Positions 21,271 to 33,081 of a stretch of 64,000 nucleotides of DNA are shown piece after piece. A program made the translations under genes and the position numbers. Each line of letters opens with the position of its first letter. The first letter of the stretch is position 1. The notes under the pieces are model-generated. The model was not told the DNA's origin, made no database searches, and saw only the letters and a list, made by a program, of their open reading frames with translations. Origin of the DNA: Ectobius pallidus (taxonomy: Eukaryota; Arthropoda; Insecta; Blattodea; Ectobiidae); assembly GCA_964059195.1 (NCBI GenBank), contig CAXKWD010000002.1:151731042-151795041 (forward strand), read 5' to 3'.

Positions 21271-22017
21271 TGTCACGTGAAAATCGTGACTGACAAAATA
21301 TTGGTGAGGTATAGTATCGAGAGGGCGCTGAAAGGAAGGACAATGGAGCCCAAGGGGGGTTAGTGGGGAAGTTTTGATAGGGAGTCAGTTGATGTGAGGA
21401 CAGGAGACAAGGAAGAAGGCCTTGAAAGGTGTTCTGAGTTTGGACGGAGTACAGATTGGAGAAGTGTTTTTTTTTGTGTGGTGAATATGTTAAAGAGGGA
21501 GGAAAATTGCTGCTTGTTGTAACTTGTCAGTGAGGAACATTAGAAAGAAATCTAAAAGTACCAGAAATTGGACAGACTGATATAGGAGAAAGTGATAGTT
21601 TTGAAGAAGTCTCAGTTTCTTTTTTTGTGTGGAACAGATAAGATTGTGCTGGACAATTTCTTTTTTTTTAATACAGATTGAAGAGAAAAAGCAAATTTTG
21701 TTGTGACAAATGAACAAATAAATGGAAAAAAGCAATTTTGTTGTGACAAATGTACAAACTGATGGGAAGAAGCAATTTTGTTGTGACAAATGTACAAATC
21801 AATGGGAAAAAGCAATTTCGTTGTGACAAATGTACAAACTGATGGGAAGAAGCAATTTTGTTGTGACAAATGAACAAATAAATGGAAAAAAGCAATTTCG
21901 TTGTGACAAATGTACAAATTGATAGAAAGCATTTCCATTGATTCAGGAACCCCCCCCCCCTTCTCGGCTGAGGTACCACGGCCTACAATAGTAGTGAAGT
22001 TGCCACAGCACGTGACA
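21271..22017 (+). repeat. Element A 3' LTR (747 bp)
   Basis: Near-identical to 15965-16708. Visible differences are a longer C run near 21950 and one extra T near 21661. It carries the same six-unit 40-bp minisatellite. Confidence 0.95.
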
Positions 22018-22021
22018 AAGT

Positions 22022-22750
22022 AGTCATTTATGCATTGAAAATGTGAAACACCATATCTATTGCTAAGCAATATTACAAACGGAACCTAAACACTTCAAAC
22101 AAACTGATTATAAACAATAAAAGAAACGGAGAAAGATATGATTGAACATATCCAGTACAAAAAGAAAATTAAATCATTAATTCGTTTAAAATATTAAATG
22201 CATACCTTCAATATGTAGTGACGACTGTAGAAGCCTTAAAAATTCAATAAACTGTTTATCAACTATCAAAGGAATAGGAGAAAAATCTATGAAAATGTAC
22301 ACACATATGAGAAGGACACCTTAACAAGAAATACAAGTATAGTGGAACGAGATAGCCTTAGAATAGGTTTTATCAAGAAATCATTATTGAACATATCCTG
22401 TTAACAGAGAAAATGAAGTAATTTCATTCATTGAAATAGTGAAACACTATATCTATTGCTAAACAATATTATAATGGTACCCTAAACACTTCAAACAGGC
22501 TGATTATAAACAGTAAAAGAAATAGCAAAAATCATTATTGAACAGATCCTGTAGCAAGAGGAAATTAGATCATTAATTCATTAAAAATCTGAAAATGTAT
22601 ACCTATTACTAAAAAATATGACAGTATCAACTCTATAAACCTTAAAAATTTAAAAAACCTGCTTGTAAACTATCATAGAAATAGGAAAAATCATATTCAA
22701 AGAAAGGGAATGTTTAAAACATGTCTATCTATGCTTTAAACAAATTTGAA
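22022..22750. repeat. AT-rich repeat array, right of the element A insertion
   Basis: It continues the array seen before 15964. Variants of CTTCAAACAAACTGATTATAAAC occur at about 22099, 22243, 22493 and 22646, and variants of TTGAACATATCC at about 22142, 22388 and 22538. GTGAAACAC(C/T)ATATCTATTGCT occurs twice (about 22044, 22440). Confidence 0.7.
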
Positions 22751-23070
22751 AAGTGTTCACATCTGATAAAGATACCTCTACAAGGGCTTGTAGAGAGGCT
22801 CAGGCAAAACATGATTCATCGTGAACAATAGAAAGAAGATTCGAAATCATTTATGCATTAAGAATACAAAACAAGACATAAAACTGTAAAGAATAAAAAA
22901 GACTTATTTTATTGAGACGATATGTATTATTCCTATCCTACATGTGCTTTTGAATCATGAATAAGGGTATAGGATCAGGATAACAGGGTGACGTCAGCAA
23001 GACATGTTTGAACAGGCCTCACTGAGAAAGGATTGCCACACAAGTTGAAATATTTAGAATACAGTTTTAT
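22751..23070. other. Spacer, nothing recognised
   Basis: AT-rich sequence without supported features. Confidence 0.4.
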
Positions 23071-23330
23071 TTAATTTTTGTTTAAAAAATGTACAAAATT
23101 GTGAGAAACGTTCGTGGTCCCTCCAAGGATCATCTCCCTCATTCCATTGTCCAAGTTTAACCTTGCCAAAGCAGAACGAACAATATCATCGTGTCCCGTG
23201 TAATAAAATCCCTCGGAGGTCAAAAGCCTTGGATTCATGAAAGGCACAATCCATCTTCCATATGTTTTCAAACGATCACATTCCTTTTTCATAATGAGAG
23301 CATGGCAGGATGTAAAAAGGGCAAGCGTTC
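23071..23330 (-). pseudogene. Broken BIR (IAP-type) domain fragment
   Basis: The minus strand reads RLKTYGRWIVPF, then SEGFYYTGHDDIVR, the signature first half of a BIR domain as found in inhibitor-of-apoptosis proteins of insects and of some large insect DNA viruses. The zinc site that should follow is damaged: both Cys of the CxxC pair are substituted and a one-base insertion shifts the frame right there. The remaining downstream residues are recognisable only in the shifted frame. There is one BIR only, with no RING finger or neighbouring gene of the same kind. It may be a decayed host IAP exon, a processed fragment, or a fragment of viral origin; the sequence alone does not decide. Confidence 0.65.
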
Positions 23331-23475
23331 GAAGACATGATGACCTTCGTTCTTCTCTTTCTGATCTTCAATTGGTACAAGCAGATGAAAAAAGATAAAT
23401 AGGTTGACAATGGTTCGTTTTTTAACCCTGTAGATAGATATCATCCACAAAATATGATTCAACACGAACATCCAT

Positions 23476-26056
23476 GTGACAAATACACTTTATCAAGACA
23501 TCATAACCGGAATTTCGGAAAGAATTGCAGTCTTAAAACTAGCAATGAAGCAATGTACAATAACAGTCTTACAAGTATACGCACCGACAGAGGCCCGTAG
23601 CGACGAGGATTTAGAACAATTCTACAACAACTTAGAATTGACATTAAATCATCATAAATCACAGAGGAACTTCATAATTGGCGATCTTAACATCAAAGTG
23701 GGAACGCGCAGTCATGATGACGAAGAACCGGTCGGGCCACATGGCTTCGGGATTAGAAACAAGAGAGGAGACAGGCTGGTTCAATTTGCACAAGAACTTA
23801 GACTAAGAGTAGCTAACACCTCCTTTCGAAAATCACCACAGACCAGATGGCACGACAACAAACGAGATATATTATATCATATGCGACAGAATAGGTGATG
23901 TAAGATATATCCAAGTAGTGAACAATTTAAAATTTAGTACAGATCAAAGGATGGTAAAGGCACAAGTGTCAGTGAAAAAGAGAAGAACATTTAAGGTGAA
24001 ACCACATGGTGAGAACATAGAAAACCTTGAGATAAAGAAGCTACACCATAAACTACAGGAGCAAGTACAACAGACCAATCTCAATTCAGAAACAGGAGCT
24101 CAGGGACGATATAATGCACTAGAACATTGCATAAAGCAAGCAAGCGAAGAGGCGTACAAGAAGAACAGTAGTAACAGAAACAGCAACAAACTAAGCCTGG
24201 ACACCATAAACCTAATTAAACGCAGATCGAAGCAACAGCAAATCCGGGACAGCTCGGATCACAACAAGGCGGAGTTTGCTCCGCTGAATAAGCTAACCAA
24301 AATGAAATAAGAAAGGACCTCCGCAAATACCGCTCAACAAAAACAAAGCAAATCCTTGAGTCGACAAAATCAGTAAGGAGAGTCAAGAAAAATATGAACA
24401 AAGGAAATGCTAGGAACAAAAAGCCCAACGGGGAAAATAATGACATCGAAAAGGGACATACTTAATGCAGTTACAGACTTTTATAAACTTCTTTATATAA
24501 CCTCCATTCCCAACCAAGCGTGGAGCCAAATACCCGACCCGAGAACCACACAACCCCCACCAATCATACCCAGCGAAGTCAGAACTGCCATTTCCGAACT
24601 AAAGAATGGGAAAACGCCAGGAGAGGATGGGATACACAACGAAGTACTGAAACTAGCTGAAAGTTATCTAACGCCAACAATCTGCAAAGTCTTCAACAAA
24701 ATCCTAGAAACAGAGAATATCCCAGAACAATGGAACACAAGCACAATAGTTATTCTACACAAAAAAGGTAGTAGAGACGACATAACTAACTATAGGCCCA
24801 TAATGCTGATGTCAAATATGTACAAGCTTTTCATTAAAATTCTAACAAGAAGATTGACGAAAATTCTGGATGAGAACCAACCACCAGAACAAGCTGGATT
24901 TCGCAGAGGATTTAGCACAATAGACCACGTAAAGACCATTAATCAGCTTATAGAAGGTCCAGCGTTCCGTCTAGAAAGGGGAGTTCGCCAAGGTGATCCA
25001 TTCTCTCCCAAACTATTTACATGTGTAACGGAAGATATATTCCGGATAATGAAGTACGACAGAAACTCTGGAATAAACATCGATGGATATAGACTGACGA
25101 ATCTAAGATTTGCGGACGATGTTGTTCTAATCGCTAAATCGCCCGGGAGCTGCAAACAATGTTAGACCAGCTATGTGAACACAGCAAAACTGCAGGACTC
25201 TCACTGAACAAATTAAAAGGCAGTTAATGTCTAACGGACCGGGAGCGCCAATATCAATAGAAGGAACACCCCTCACTTACGTAAGCGAGTATACATACCT
25301 GGGGCAACAAATCTCCTTTCAGGATAAAATGGAGAAGGAAATACAAAGGAGGAAGTCTCTTACCTGGAAAGCTTTTTAGGGTCTTAAGTTCATACTCTTA
25401 GGTAAAACAGTACGCAGACGAATTAAATTCCACGCGCTAGAAACCTGTGTCTACCCTGTATTACTCTATGGGTGTCAGACATGGTCACTAACAGCAAGAC
25501 TGACGAACAAAATACAAATATGCCAAAGAAAGATGCAACGCAAAGTCTTGGGGGTATCACTGAAGGACAGAATCCCAAACAAAACATTAGACCAGCTAGC
25601 ACAGCCAAAAGACGTGTAAAAATTAGCCACAAGACTGAAATTGAAATGGGGAGGCCACGTGGCGAGACTACAGGACTTACAAGGCCACCATGTGGGACCC
25701 CCATGTAGGACAACGACTACCAGGAAGGCCGAAACTGAGATGGACAGACGTCTTCAAAGAGCAAGCAGGGAAGCAGTGGTCACGAGTAGCGAGAGGAAGA
25801 AACGTATGGAATTCCCTAGAGGCACATCTATATAGTGACTAGATAGTGAAAACCTAGTGTAAATGTGTAACAGTGTTCCTACCCAAGAGTGACTAAATAG
25901 TGTACCACAACACAATCAGTAAACAGGTGTCATTGTGTATGAACAACACCTAACGTGGAGTAGCTCACCACGTTAGTGTAAAAGAGCTTTCCCTATTCGA
26001 TAGGAGGCCTTTGCCCTTCACGGGACAATATGACTATTTTCATTCATTCATTCAAT
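23476..26056 (+). pseudogene. RTE-like LINE, 5'-truncated and decayed
   Basis: A non-LTR retrotransposon read across several frames. The endonuclease (23476-23990) shows VYAPTEARSDEDLEQFY and IIGDLNIKVGTR; its N-terminus is missing and the final Asp-His of the active site appears as Asp-Gln. A basic linker (23918-24310) is followed by the reverse transcriptase (24407-25165) with ISELKNGKTPGEDGIHNEV, ILHKKGSRDDITNYRPI, RGVRQGDPFSP and FADDVVLI. Between about 24950 and 24960 the motif holding the first catalytic Asp is absent, so roughly 60 codons are deleted. C-terminal blocks continue to about 25850 with stops. The 3' end has AGGAGGCCTTTGCCC and a (TTCA)n tail near 26038-26056, typical of RTE-clade elements. 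It is dead. Confidence 0.85.
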
Positions 26057-27557
26057 ATTATTATTGAACTTTATATAAACGTTGTGTGCACAGCTGCCAC
26101 ATCTTATTGTTGCAGGTGTTCCAAATCAAAGCAACATGTGTTGGGCACAACAGGCGTTTCCATCAGTCATTGGAATAAACCGAATTTTTCAAAACTGTTC
26201 TAGAAGAAAGGCTGTTTCAAATAGGCGATTTAAAGTAGGTTTAAATTTAGCCTACACTCAAGTTTTGAATACTTGAAGGAAACGAGTTAAAAAAAACAGT
26301 CCTCAATTACAAAAAAATGTGTACGACTTAAATATCGAAACAAAACCGTTTTTAAAAAAGACAGCCATCTTCTTCTTGCATTGATCCGCAGACACATTCA
26401 TTTCAATACCTATTTCTCTCCAGGCAAACTCCTTTCATTTTTTTTCCTCTTACCACTCCATGGTTATTAATAAATTTATCTAGCACATACAGTGAAGCTT
26501 GAGGAGCGGAGCGCAACTATCAAAAACACGTCCCAATGTGAAATCAGAAATACTTTGTGGACACGTGAAGTCATTCCAGAAATACTTTGTGTTCGTCGAA
26601 AAAACCGACAGAAGACGGTTCGCGGCGAATGGTTTACTAGCGGTTCGTGAACACCTGAAAATGCCGTACCAATCTGTGCTCCGAGAGGAGCGCGAATGGA
26701 GCAGAGCGCAAGAGGAGCGCAGATGTATACGCAGCTTAAAGAATAATCTCGTCCTTGTCACTGTGATCTCGTACGTAACCTATCATCTAAAATAATAATA
26801 TAATTTGTTTAAATAACTTGCAAGAATATGTTATTACAGTACAAGTAAATGAGATTGTGTACTTATTTTAATATTTATCTAATTAAATTTGTATTAAGGT
26901 TATAAATTTTCTCCCGGGCGTTATAGTGAACTATTATGTTCATGGGTAAAGGAAATACATTCCATTTCATTGTTAATTTTAACATTTCTCTCCGTATGCC
27001 TTACAAAAGGAATAAAGAATATGGCCATTTTACACGACTGTGGCACAAGGATTCCATGTAGGCCTCCTCTCCTTGGGTATAATGTATCGAATTTGTCATC
27101 TCAATAACTATTCATACTGGTACGTTAAGGAATTCAACAGTTGGTCTATTGTAAGAAAGTCGACAGCAAGGAAGTTGTGCTATCACATGCCGTTCCAATT
27201 ATAGTGAATCGAAAATGTAATGGAACTATAGCTGACATTCTAAAATGTTATCGAAAGCTAATATTTAACTTAATCTTCCTGTTGTAGGATCAACTTATTT
27301 ACAATGAGTTATAAATTCATTTTCAATATAATGTGGCTGATAAATGCAGTGGAATTCAGCTTCATACTTTTTCAAAATTTTATTACACTTCATCTAAGGA
27401 CAAAATTTCATAAACAGCAAATAAATTACATAACACGCGAAATGTGACAAGCATATTTTTTTTTAATGTACATTAAGCAAAAAAGTTAAACCAAGGTTTC
27501 AAAACGGAGACATTAACCGTTCAGTATGGTTTTTCAGCAGAGCGATAGATCCATTAC
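26057..27557. other. Spacer without clear genes
   Basis: AT-rich except for a GC-richer patch at 26499-26740, where GAGGAGCG-type words recur in both orientations and give a 98-codon open frame without recognisable motifs. Nothing can be assigned. Confidence 0.45.
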
Positions 27558-27571
27558 ATGAATAAAGCAAT

Positions 27572-27885
27572 AAAAAACTAAACTCCGTGGCGCTACATCC
27601 CCGGAAGGACTTGGCCTACCACCCGACCGCTGCATCATCTCCCGTAGGCAGATGGCAGGATTGGGGGGCATGTGGTCAGCATGCCGACACCCACGGCCGT
27701 TAATGGTGGTTTTCTGGACCGGAGCCGCTACTTCTCTATCAAGTAGCTCCTCAGTTTGGAATCACGAGGCTGAGTGCACCCCTACCAGACCTCCCTACCT
27801 CAAAACATCCGAGGAGGTACCGGGAATCGAACCCGGGCCGACGGATCTGTAGTCAGCAACGCTAACCACAAGACCACGCCGGCGG
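27572..27885 (-). mobile_element. tRNA-derived SINE, copy 1
   Basis: On the minus strand the head begins at 27885 with GCCGGCGTGGTCTTGTGGTT (box A region) and has box B GGGTTCGATTCCCGG about 30 nt on. A body of about 240 bp ends in GGAGTTTAGTTTTTTA. A 16-bp direct repeat ATGAATAAAGCAATAA flanks it (27558-27573 and 27886-27901), a clear target duplication that overlaps the A-rich tail. Confidence 0.9.
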
Positions 27886-27920
27886 ATGAATAAAGCAATA
27901 ATAATAATAATAATAATGTC

Positions 27921-28229
27921 CGCCGGCGTGGTCCTGTGGTTAGCTTCGCTGACTACAGATCCGTCGGCCCGGGTTCGATTCCCGGTACCTCCTCGGATTT
28001 TTCTGAGGTAGGGAGGTCTGGTAGGGGTGCACTAAGCCTCGTGATTCAAATTGAGGAGCTACTTGATAGAGAAGTAGCGGCTCCGGTCAAGAAAACCACC
28101 ATTAACGGCCCTGGGTGTCGGCATGCTGACCACATGCCCCCAATCCTGCCATCTGCCTACGGGAGATGACGCAGCAGTCGGATGGTAGGCCAAGTCCCTC
28201 CAGGGATGTAGCGCCACGGAGTTTAGTTT
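27921..28229 (+). mobile_element. tRNA-derived SINE, copy 2
   Basis: The same family as 27572-27885 but on the plus strand, head-to-head with it across an (AAT)n spacer. It has box A GTGGTCCTGTGGTTAGC and box B GGGTTCGATTCCCGG, and ends GGAGTTTAGTTTTAATAATA. The two bodies differ at scattered sites. Confidence 0.9.
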
Positions 28230-28239
28230 TAATAATAAT

Positions 28240-28850
28240 AATAAATATTATTGTCATTTAAGCTATGGAGGGAAAAGGAAAGGCTAAGACTTAAGTTGTA
28301 TAAGCCCTTGTCTCATAAACTAATCTTATCCTATCTTATCGGCTCAGGGGCTGAGTCCTTACTGACTCGCGCACGTAGGCCGCGAAGGTGGGCCCATTGT
28401 ACATCCCCTAGGAGACGGAATGATGTGCATTCCCTAAGGCCCCCTATCAACAGACTCTACCACGAGCCCCCACGGAGCTCCCCTACATCCAAGAAGTACC
28501 AAGTACCATTACACGTGGCCCGCAACCCCTGGGCCCTCCTTCACAAGAGCCCCATGAGCGCGGCACACCCTCACGTGCGCCACATACCCTGGGTCCCGGC
28601 GGTGGAGGCCCGCAGCAGGAGCTGGCCCGAAAACCAGTAAAGGCGAACAGAATGATAATGAGGGGGGAAAGGAAGGTGAAATGGAGAGTGTTGGTGGAAT
28701 GAATGAAAGGGGGAAACGGGAGGATCCCCAAGAAAAACCCCCAAAGTCACGGCTTTGTCCACCACGAATGACACGCCCGCTTGCCTCGGGATTTGAACCC
28801 GGGACCGCTTGCATGCCAGTTCATAAACTAATAATAAGTAAATTGTACCT
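28240..28850 (-). mobile_element. Second tRNA-related SINE family, GC-rich body
   Basis: On the minus strand the head includes GAACTGGCATGCAAGCGGTC and box B GGGTTCAAATCCCGAGGC (about 28785-28825), followed by a GC-rich body and an (AAT)n-type tail near 28230-28255. Long open frames across this segment on both strands come from its GC-richness. Confidence 0.6.
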
Positions 28851-30597
28851 AAATCTGTCGGAAACAAACTTTTAAATCTCACATTGATAGTTGTAAAGCG
28901 AAATGTATGCAATTGTGGAAAGGCGTGGTGAATATTATTTAGTGATGAAGTAAATTATTTCTGCCTTGTATATTGCGTAATTTTTTACTAAATATATATT
29001 GAGACCGGAATTACTTAACTTACTCTTCTGAAATTACTATATGATATAATTAAAAATCCGATCGAGAGTATTTAAACAATTCATAATATTAATTGTCATT
29101 CATTTCATTAGCCTACAATTTATTTATCATAATCGTATTATGAAGGAGATTATTTTTGTCCAATATTATAAATCATTATAAAGAGATGATGGCATTCCAG
29201 ATTACTTTACTAGAAATTACTCAAAGGACAGTTAATATCGATGAACTAACATATTTTTATTTAAAATACGTTGCTAATTGATATCAACCAATAAGATTTG
29301 AGTACGTCACACGCGACGACCAATAGTAGCGAGACTGATGAAATTCAAAACTAACGCTTCCTGTAAAGAACCGCTCTATTCTTCTGAATTCGGGTAAGTC
29401 TTAGTGCGTATACCCCGCACACGAATAGGCAGGCCTATTTGTGTGTAATGATAGGCCTAAGTAAAGGCGATAATAACACGCCATGGACATATCACACGTA
29501 AGTACTGAATACAGTTGAGAGGTTGCATAATGAAAGTATAAACACAAGTGTTAATATTGTTTCAACTGAACAGTTATAAAACTCATTCTAAAGAAAGATA
29601 TTCGCTACTTAATAAAAGATAAGTTGCACCCCGCATTCGTATGTATGAATTACTATTAGCAAATGCATCCTCCACAACATTGGAGACACGACACCTGAGG
29701 TGATTCCTATAACACCGTTGAGCCAGCTAAACGTGCAAAAAGGTGGAATTGGTGCGTAAGAAGAACGGACCTTGGAAGCTGTGGTGAAGGAGGCTGTGGA
29801 TTCGAGTCCCGCCTCGGGCATGGGTGTTTGTGTGTAATAAGGAAAAATTAAAACAAGGGAAAGGAGAGAAAAAAGAAAAACAAAGGAAGACTTTAAAAAC
29901 AATAAAAAATTTAAAAAAAAAAGGCTCAAAGTAAGTGATTTTACCTAAGCCTAAACCTATGTGGCCAATAAACCCAGTACCAAATCCCATCAATATATAA
30001 TTATTTATTAGGCAATGTAAGTTTACTGCAGTAGTCGGATGGTCGGCTTTGTTCCTTCGAATGATGTGCCATGGCATTCAGTTTACTTTTAACATAGTGA
30101 GAAAAAAGAACTATCGAAAATGAACTTACAGTATTACCATCTGATGAAATAGTAAAAAAGAAAAAAGAAATTTAAATCGAAAGCATAGCCATTGTTATAT
30201 TATATTGCAATGAATGCGGCCAGACATACTGCACGTTGATTTATTGTTCTCCGATAGAAAAGTTTCTCCGGAATTGTGATGTTCCTATACGATACAGATT
30301 TACATTGAAGTTCACGCAAGAATGAGGGTGTGAATGTTTCAGTTGTTTTAAAAATAGCATAGCACTCAATGCGCCATTATGAATTAAAGAGTGACCTTTA
30401 CATGGACGCCGGACTCGCCGTCGACACATTTGGCAATTGTGATAACAGAAAATTAATACTTTTTTACTATATCTGGCAAATAATCCCAATAAATATGTGT
30501 ATAATGCAGTTCCTTTCAGTTATATATTTCATTATGACTTAAAACTTTTAACTACTCATTAAAATATGTCATAGGTACTGTACTATTAGTATCGTCA

Positions 30598-30632
30598 TTA
30601 TTATTATTATTATTATTATTATTGACATTTAG
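30598..30632. repeat. (ATT)n microsatellite
   Basis: A run of ATT triplets that forms the tail of a probable minus-strand retroposon 3' end to its right. Confidence 0.8.
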
Positions 30633-30826
30633 GTAGGCTCGGCTTACGCCGGTAACATATTGGGCAGACTCGGCCTAAGCACGGAGTCCCCCTCTTAACT
30701 ATAAGATTGCCAACATCTACAAATATTTACAACATTATGAATTAACATACAATACAATAAATGTATACATTTACGCAAATCATGTCATTGTTTCTTCATC
30801 TACTTCTTTGGGGTTCTGTCCTTCAA

Positions 30827-30827
<1 letters not shown>

Positions 30828-30872
<45 letters not shown>

Positions 30873-30893
30873 GTTATTATTATTATTCTTTAT
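30828..30893. repeat. (ATT)n microsatellite, long
   Basis: About 60 bp of ATT repeats with single interruptions, ending just before Ty3/Gypsy element B. Confidence 0.9.
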
Positions 30894-30904
30894 TTCCTTT
30901 AGTT

Positions 30905-32079
30905 TGAAGCTGGTATGAGACCCCCTACGAAGTTTGTACGGCACCCTATGGAGACTTTCTTCCCACTAACCGTTAAAAATCAAATATCCTAACTTTTCTT
31001 CTTCAATTAAGACAATACCAAAATTACTACACCTATATTAATATTACCGTTCGATAGATCTATTTACTCCCCTTCATTTCATATGTCACTCAATTAATAT
31101 AATTACAGGACTAATTATTTATTCGGTTTTTATTGATTAACATATTAAATTTACATCTCTTCATAGAGAATTTTACACCACCGGACTCAACGAGAAACAA
31201 GCTACCGGAATATGATATTAAATTTTTCCTCGATAATTCCAGTTCGGAATTATCAAGGAAAGTTCCAATTTCTATAGAACTGTCCTCCGCTAGTTTTCGA
31301 GACTACTTCGTAATTAATGGCTGTTCCTGACAGTCTGACTTTTGTTCCTTCAGGATTCCCGGATTCTTAACGTCCTCTTTAAAAACTTTTCAACCAATAA
31401 ACACCCGTGGCGCGAAGTTGTCACCCAATAGGGCCCGTATTATGACCAAATTACGTCACATCTCCAAAATGTATAAAAAGGACCTCCGCCGACAAATCGA
31501 CGCACTCCATATAATTTTCCGAACAACTACTCCACGCAACTCGCCTGTGCATTATACACACGTAGGATAAGTTACTTATAAAAACCGCTTGTTTATTATA
31601 ATAGGCCTACAAAGTTGCTATTTCTTTTTTTTCGTAAAGGATATTTCCGTACGGATCCAAAATAATTAAGACTGCGAATTGTAAGTGTAACTAGCAATAT
31701 TACCCTAGACGAGGCGAAGAATTATATTAGCAAAGTGTATGTGACGTGGATGAAGTATAAATAGGTCGCCATTCATATGTGAGGGCACCTACACCAAAAG
31801 TGTACGAGTGACGATATATTTTTGTCATAAAAGTTTTAAAATATATAAGTATATTTTACATCGTGTGCCTTTTATGTACATATATATAAACTCTGTGCAA
31901 TATCCTAGCTATTGTGATTGTTGGTGCTTGAACACAGACATCGCCCCCACGAAGCCCTTGCTCGATCCGACTGACTACGCCGGCAGCCCACACCTTACAG
32001 GTACACTATCTACTGATCGACAATATAATTGATGCCCAAGCGAACGGCTTCATAAGTGACGCCCGAGCGAACGGCTTCA
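30905..32079 (+). repeat. Element B 5' LTR (1175 bp)
   Basis: It contains TATA-like boxes at about 31469 (TATAAAAAGG) and 31757 (TATAAATAGG). A tandem phrase GCGAACGGCTTCATAA(G/A)TGA at the end spans into the leader. Short open frames inside are conserved only because both LTRs are young copies. Confidence 0.95.
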
Positions 32080-32152
32080 TAAATGACGACCCAACGTATA
32101 AGGCATGAATGATGCTCTGTGTTTTATTAATTAGTTTCAACAATCAATTAAT
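32080..32152 (+). promoter_or_regulatory. Element B leader with candidate primer-binding site
   Basis: Immediately after the LTR lies TGACGACCCAACGTATAAGG (from 32084), reminiscent of TGGCGACC-type primer sites. The leader is cut at 32152 by the BEL insertion and resumes at 37108. Confidence 0.45.
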
Positions 32153-33081
32153 TGTTGGGTACAAGAGCGGCTTATGACCCTGCCGTAAAGAGAAAAGATG
32201 GGAAAGGATGTTAGAAAGAATCTCTGGAGCTGGAGGACCAATTATTGCATTAAACAATAATAAAATGAGTAGAGCGAAGTGGACTTATAAATCTCAGGTG
32301 CTGGAACAGGGATCTTCGGATGTAATATTGGATCACAAACCTTTTCATGTAATAAACTATGTGACATTTATTCTCATAACATATAGGTAAAGAATGCACT
32401 TGAAATAGTAATAGAAACACTGAAACAAGATATATAATGAATTTGAGATAGGTGCACTTGCACTGAACAAAGGAATGTGCTTTGGCGCGAACTTGAAGAC
32501 ACGTGGCGATAATTTCTCTTAATTATGCCAGTGAAGTAATTTATATCTTAATATGAGCGTAATGATAGCTGAATTAATTCTAATATGATTTCACTCTGAA
32601 ATCTTTACTCTACTGAACTTTATAAACGAGCTATTGCGAACGCTTGGTTGCGCAACGTTGCCGCACTGAAACACGAACTGTTAGACTGATCTAAGAAGCC
32701 GATAACACTGAATCTACTGTAATTAGTGTAGATTAATTAATAACACAAGATAATACTTGTAAATGGAAGTATTATGTATTTATCCGCTAATTAATAGAAA
32801 ACCTCTGTTCTATTGTCTGAATAAGACGGGATACTAGACTGAGCTCCAGCACGTCTATCACGCGTGGAGGCTCGACGCTAACTAACGTTATAACATGACG
32901 CTGTGATGTCATGCTGCCTCTGCATCAGCACCTGTCGATGAAAGGGGATTCACAGAACTAGGAGGGCTTATACTAATATCAATGCGCTGAGAGGGAGAAA
33001 TGCACTGAGCGGAACATTTGAATATACACTCATACTAGACATGTAGAAAAATGCTAGTAGAACCTATAGCTTGCGTGAACA
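32153..33081 (-). repeat. BEL element 3' LTR (minus orientation)
   Basis: 929 bp, differing from 36173-37101 at about five sites. Just outside it, at 33103-33119, is TTGACGTATAACGTCAA, an inverted repeat of TTGACGT in the region of the polypurine tract. Confidence 0.93.

Larger units (their letters stand above)
15965..22017 (+). mobile_element. Ty3/Gypsy element A, complete and very young
   Basis: LTRs of 744 bp (15965-16708) and 747 bp (21271-22017) flank a gag-pol interior. The element is bordered by AAGT on both sides (15961-15964, 22018-22021), a 4-bp target duplication. The order is LTR, primer-binding site, gag, slippery heptamer, protease, reverse transcriptase, RNase H, integrase, polypurine tract, LTR. 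Integrase after RNase H places it in Ty3/Gypsy. No envelope-like gene exists. The LTRs differ almost only in lengths of C and T runs, so the insertion is recent; one TAG near the integrase end is the only clear lesion. Confidence 0.95.
28851..30904. other. Repeat-littered spacer
   Basis: No gene is supported. Items seen: a box-B-like GGATTCGAGTCCCGCCTCGG at about 29798 (possible SINE remnant); a likely LINE/SINE 3' end on the minus strand at 30632-30720 abutting an (ATT)n run; a second long (ATT)n microsatellite at about 30828-30893. Confidence 0.5.

Noticed and set aside
27652..28169. Open frames with apparent protein-like sequence
   Set aside because: They lie within tRNA-derived SINE bodies on both strands.
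28251..28912. Several 80-129 codon frames on both strands
   Set aside because: A GC-rich SINE body gives few stops; no family similarity recognised.
31133..31330. 65-codon frame conserved in both LTRs of element B (also 44829-45026), and 31808-32032/45504-45728
   Set aside because: Conservation follows from LTR youth; the first frame starts at TTG and neither shows a known motif.
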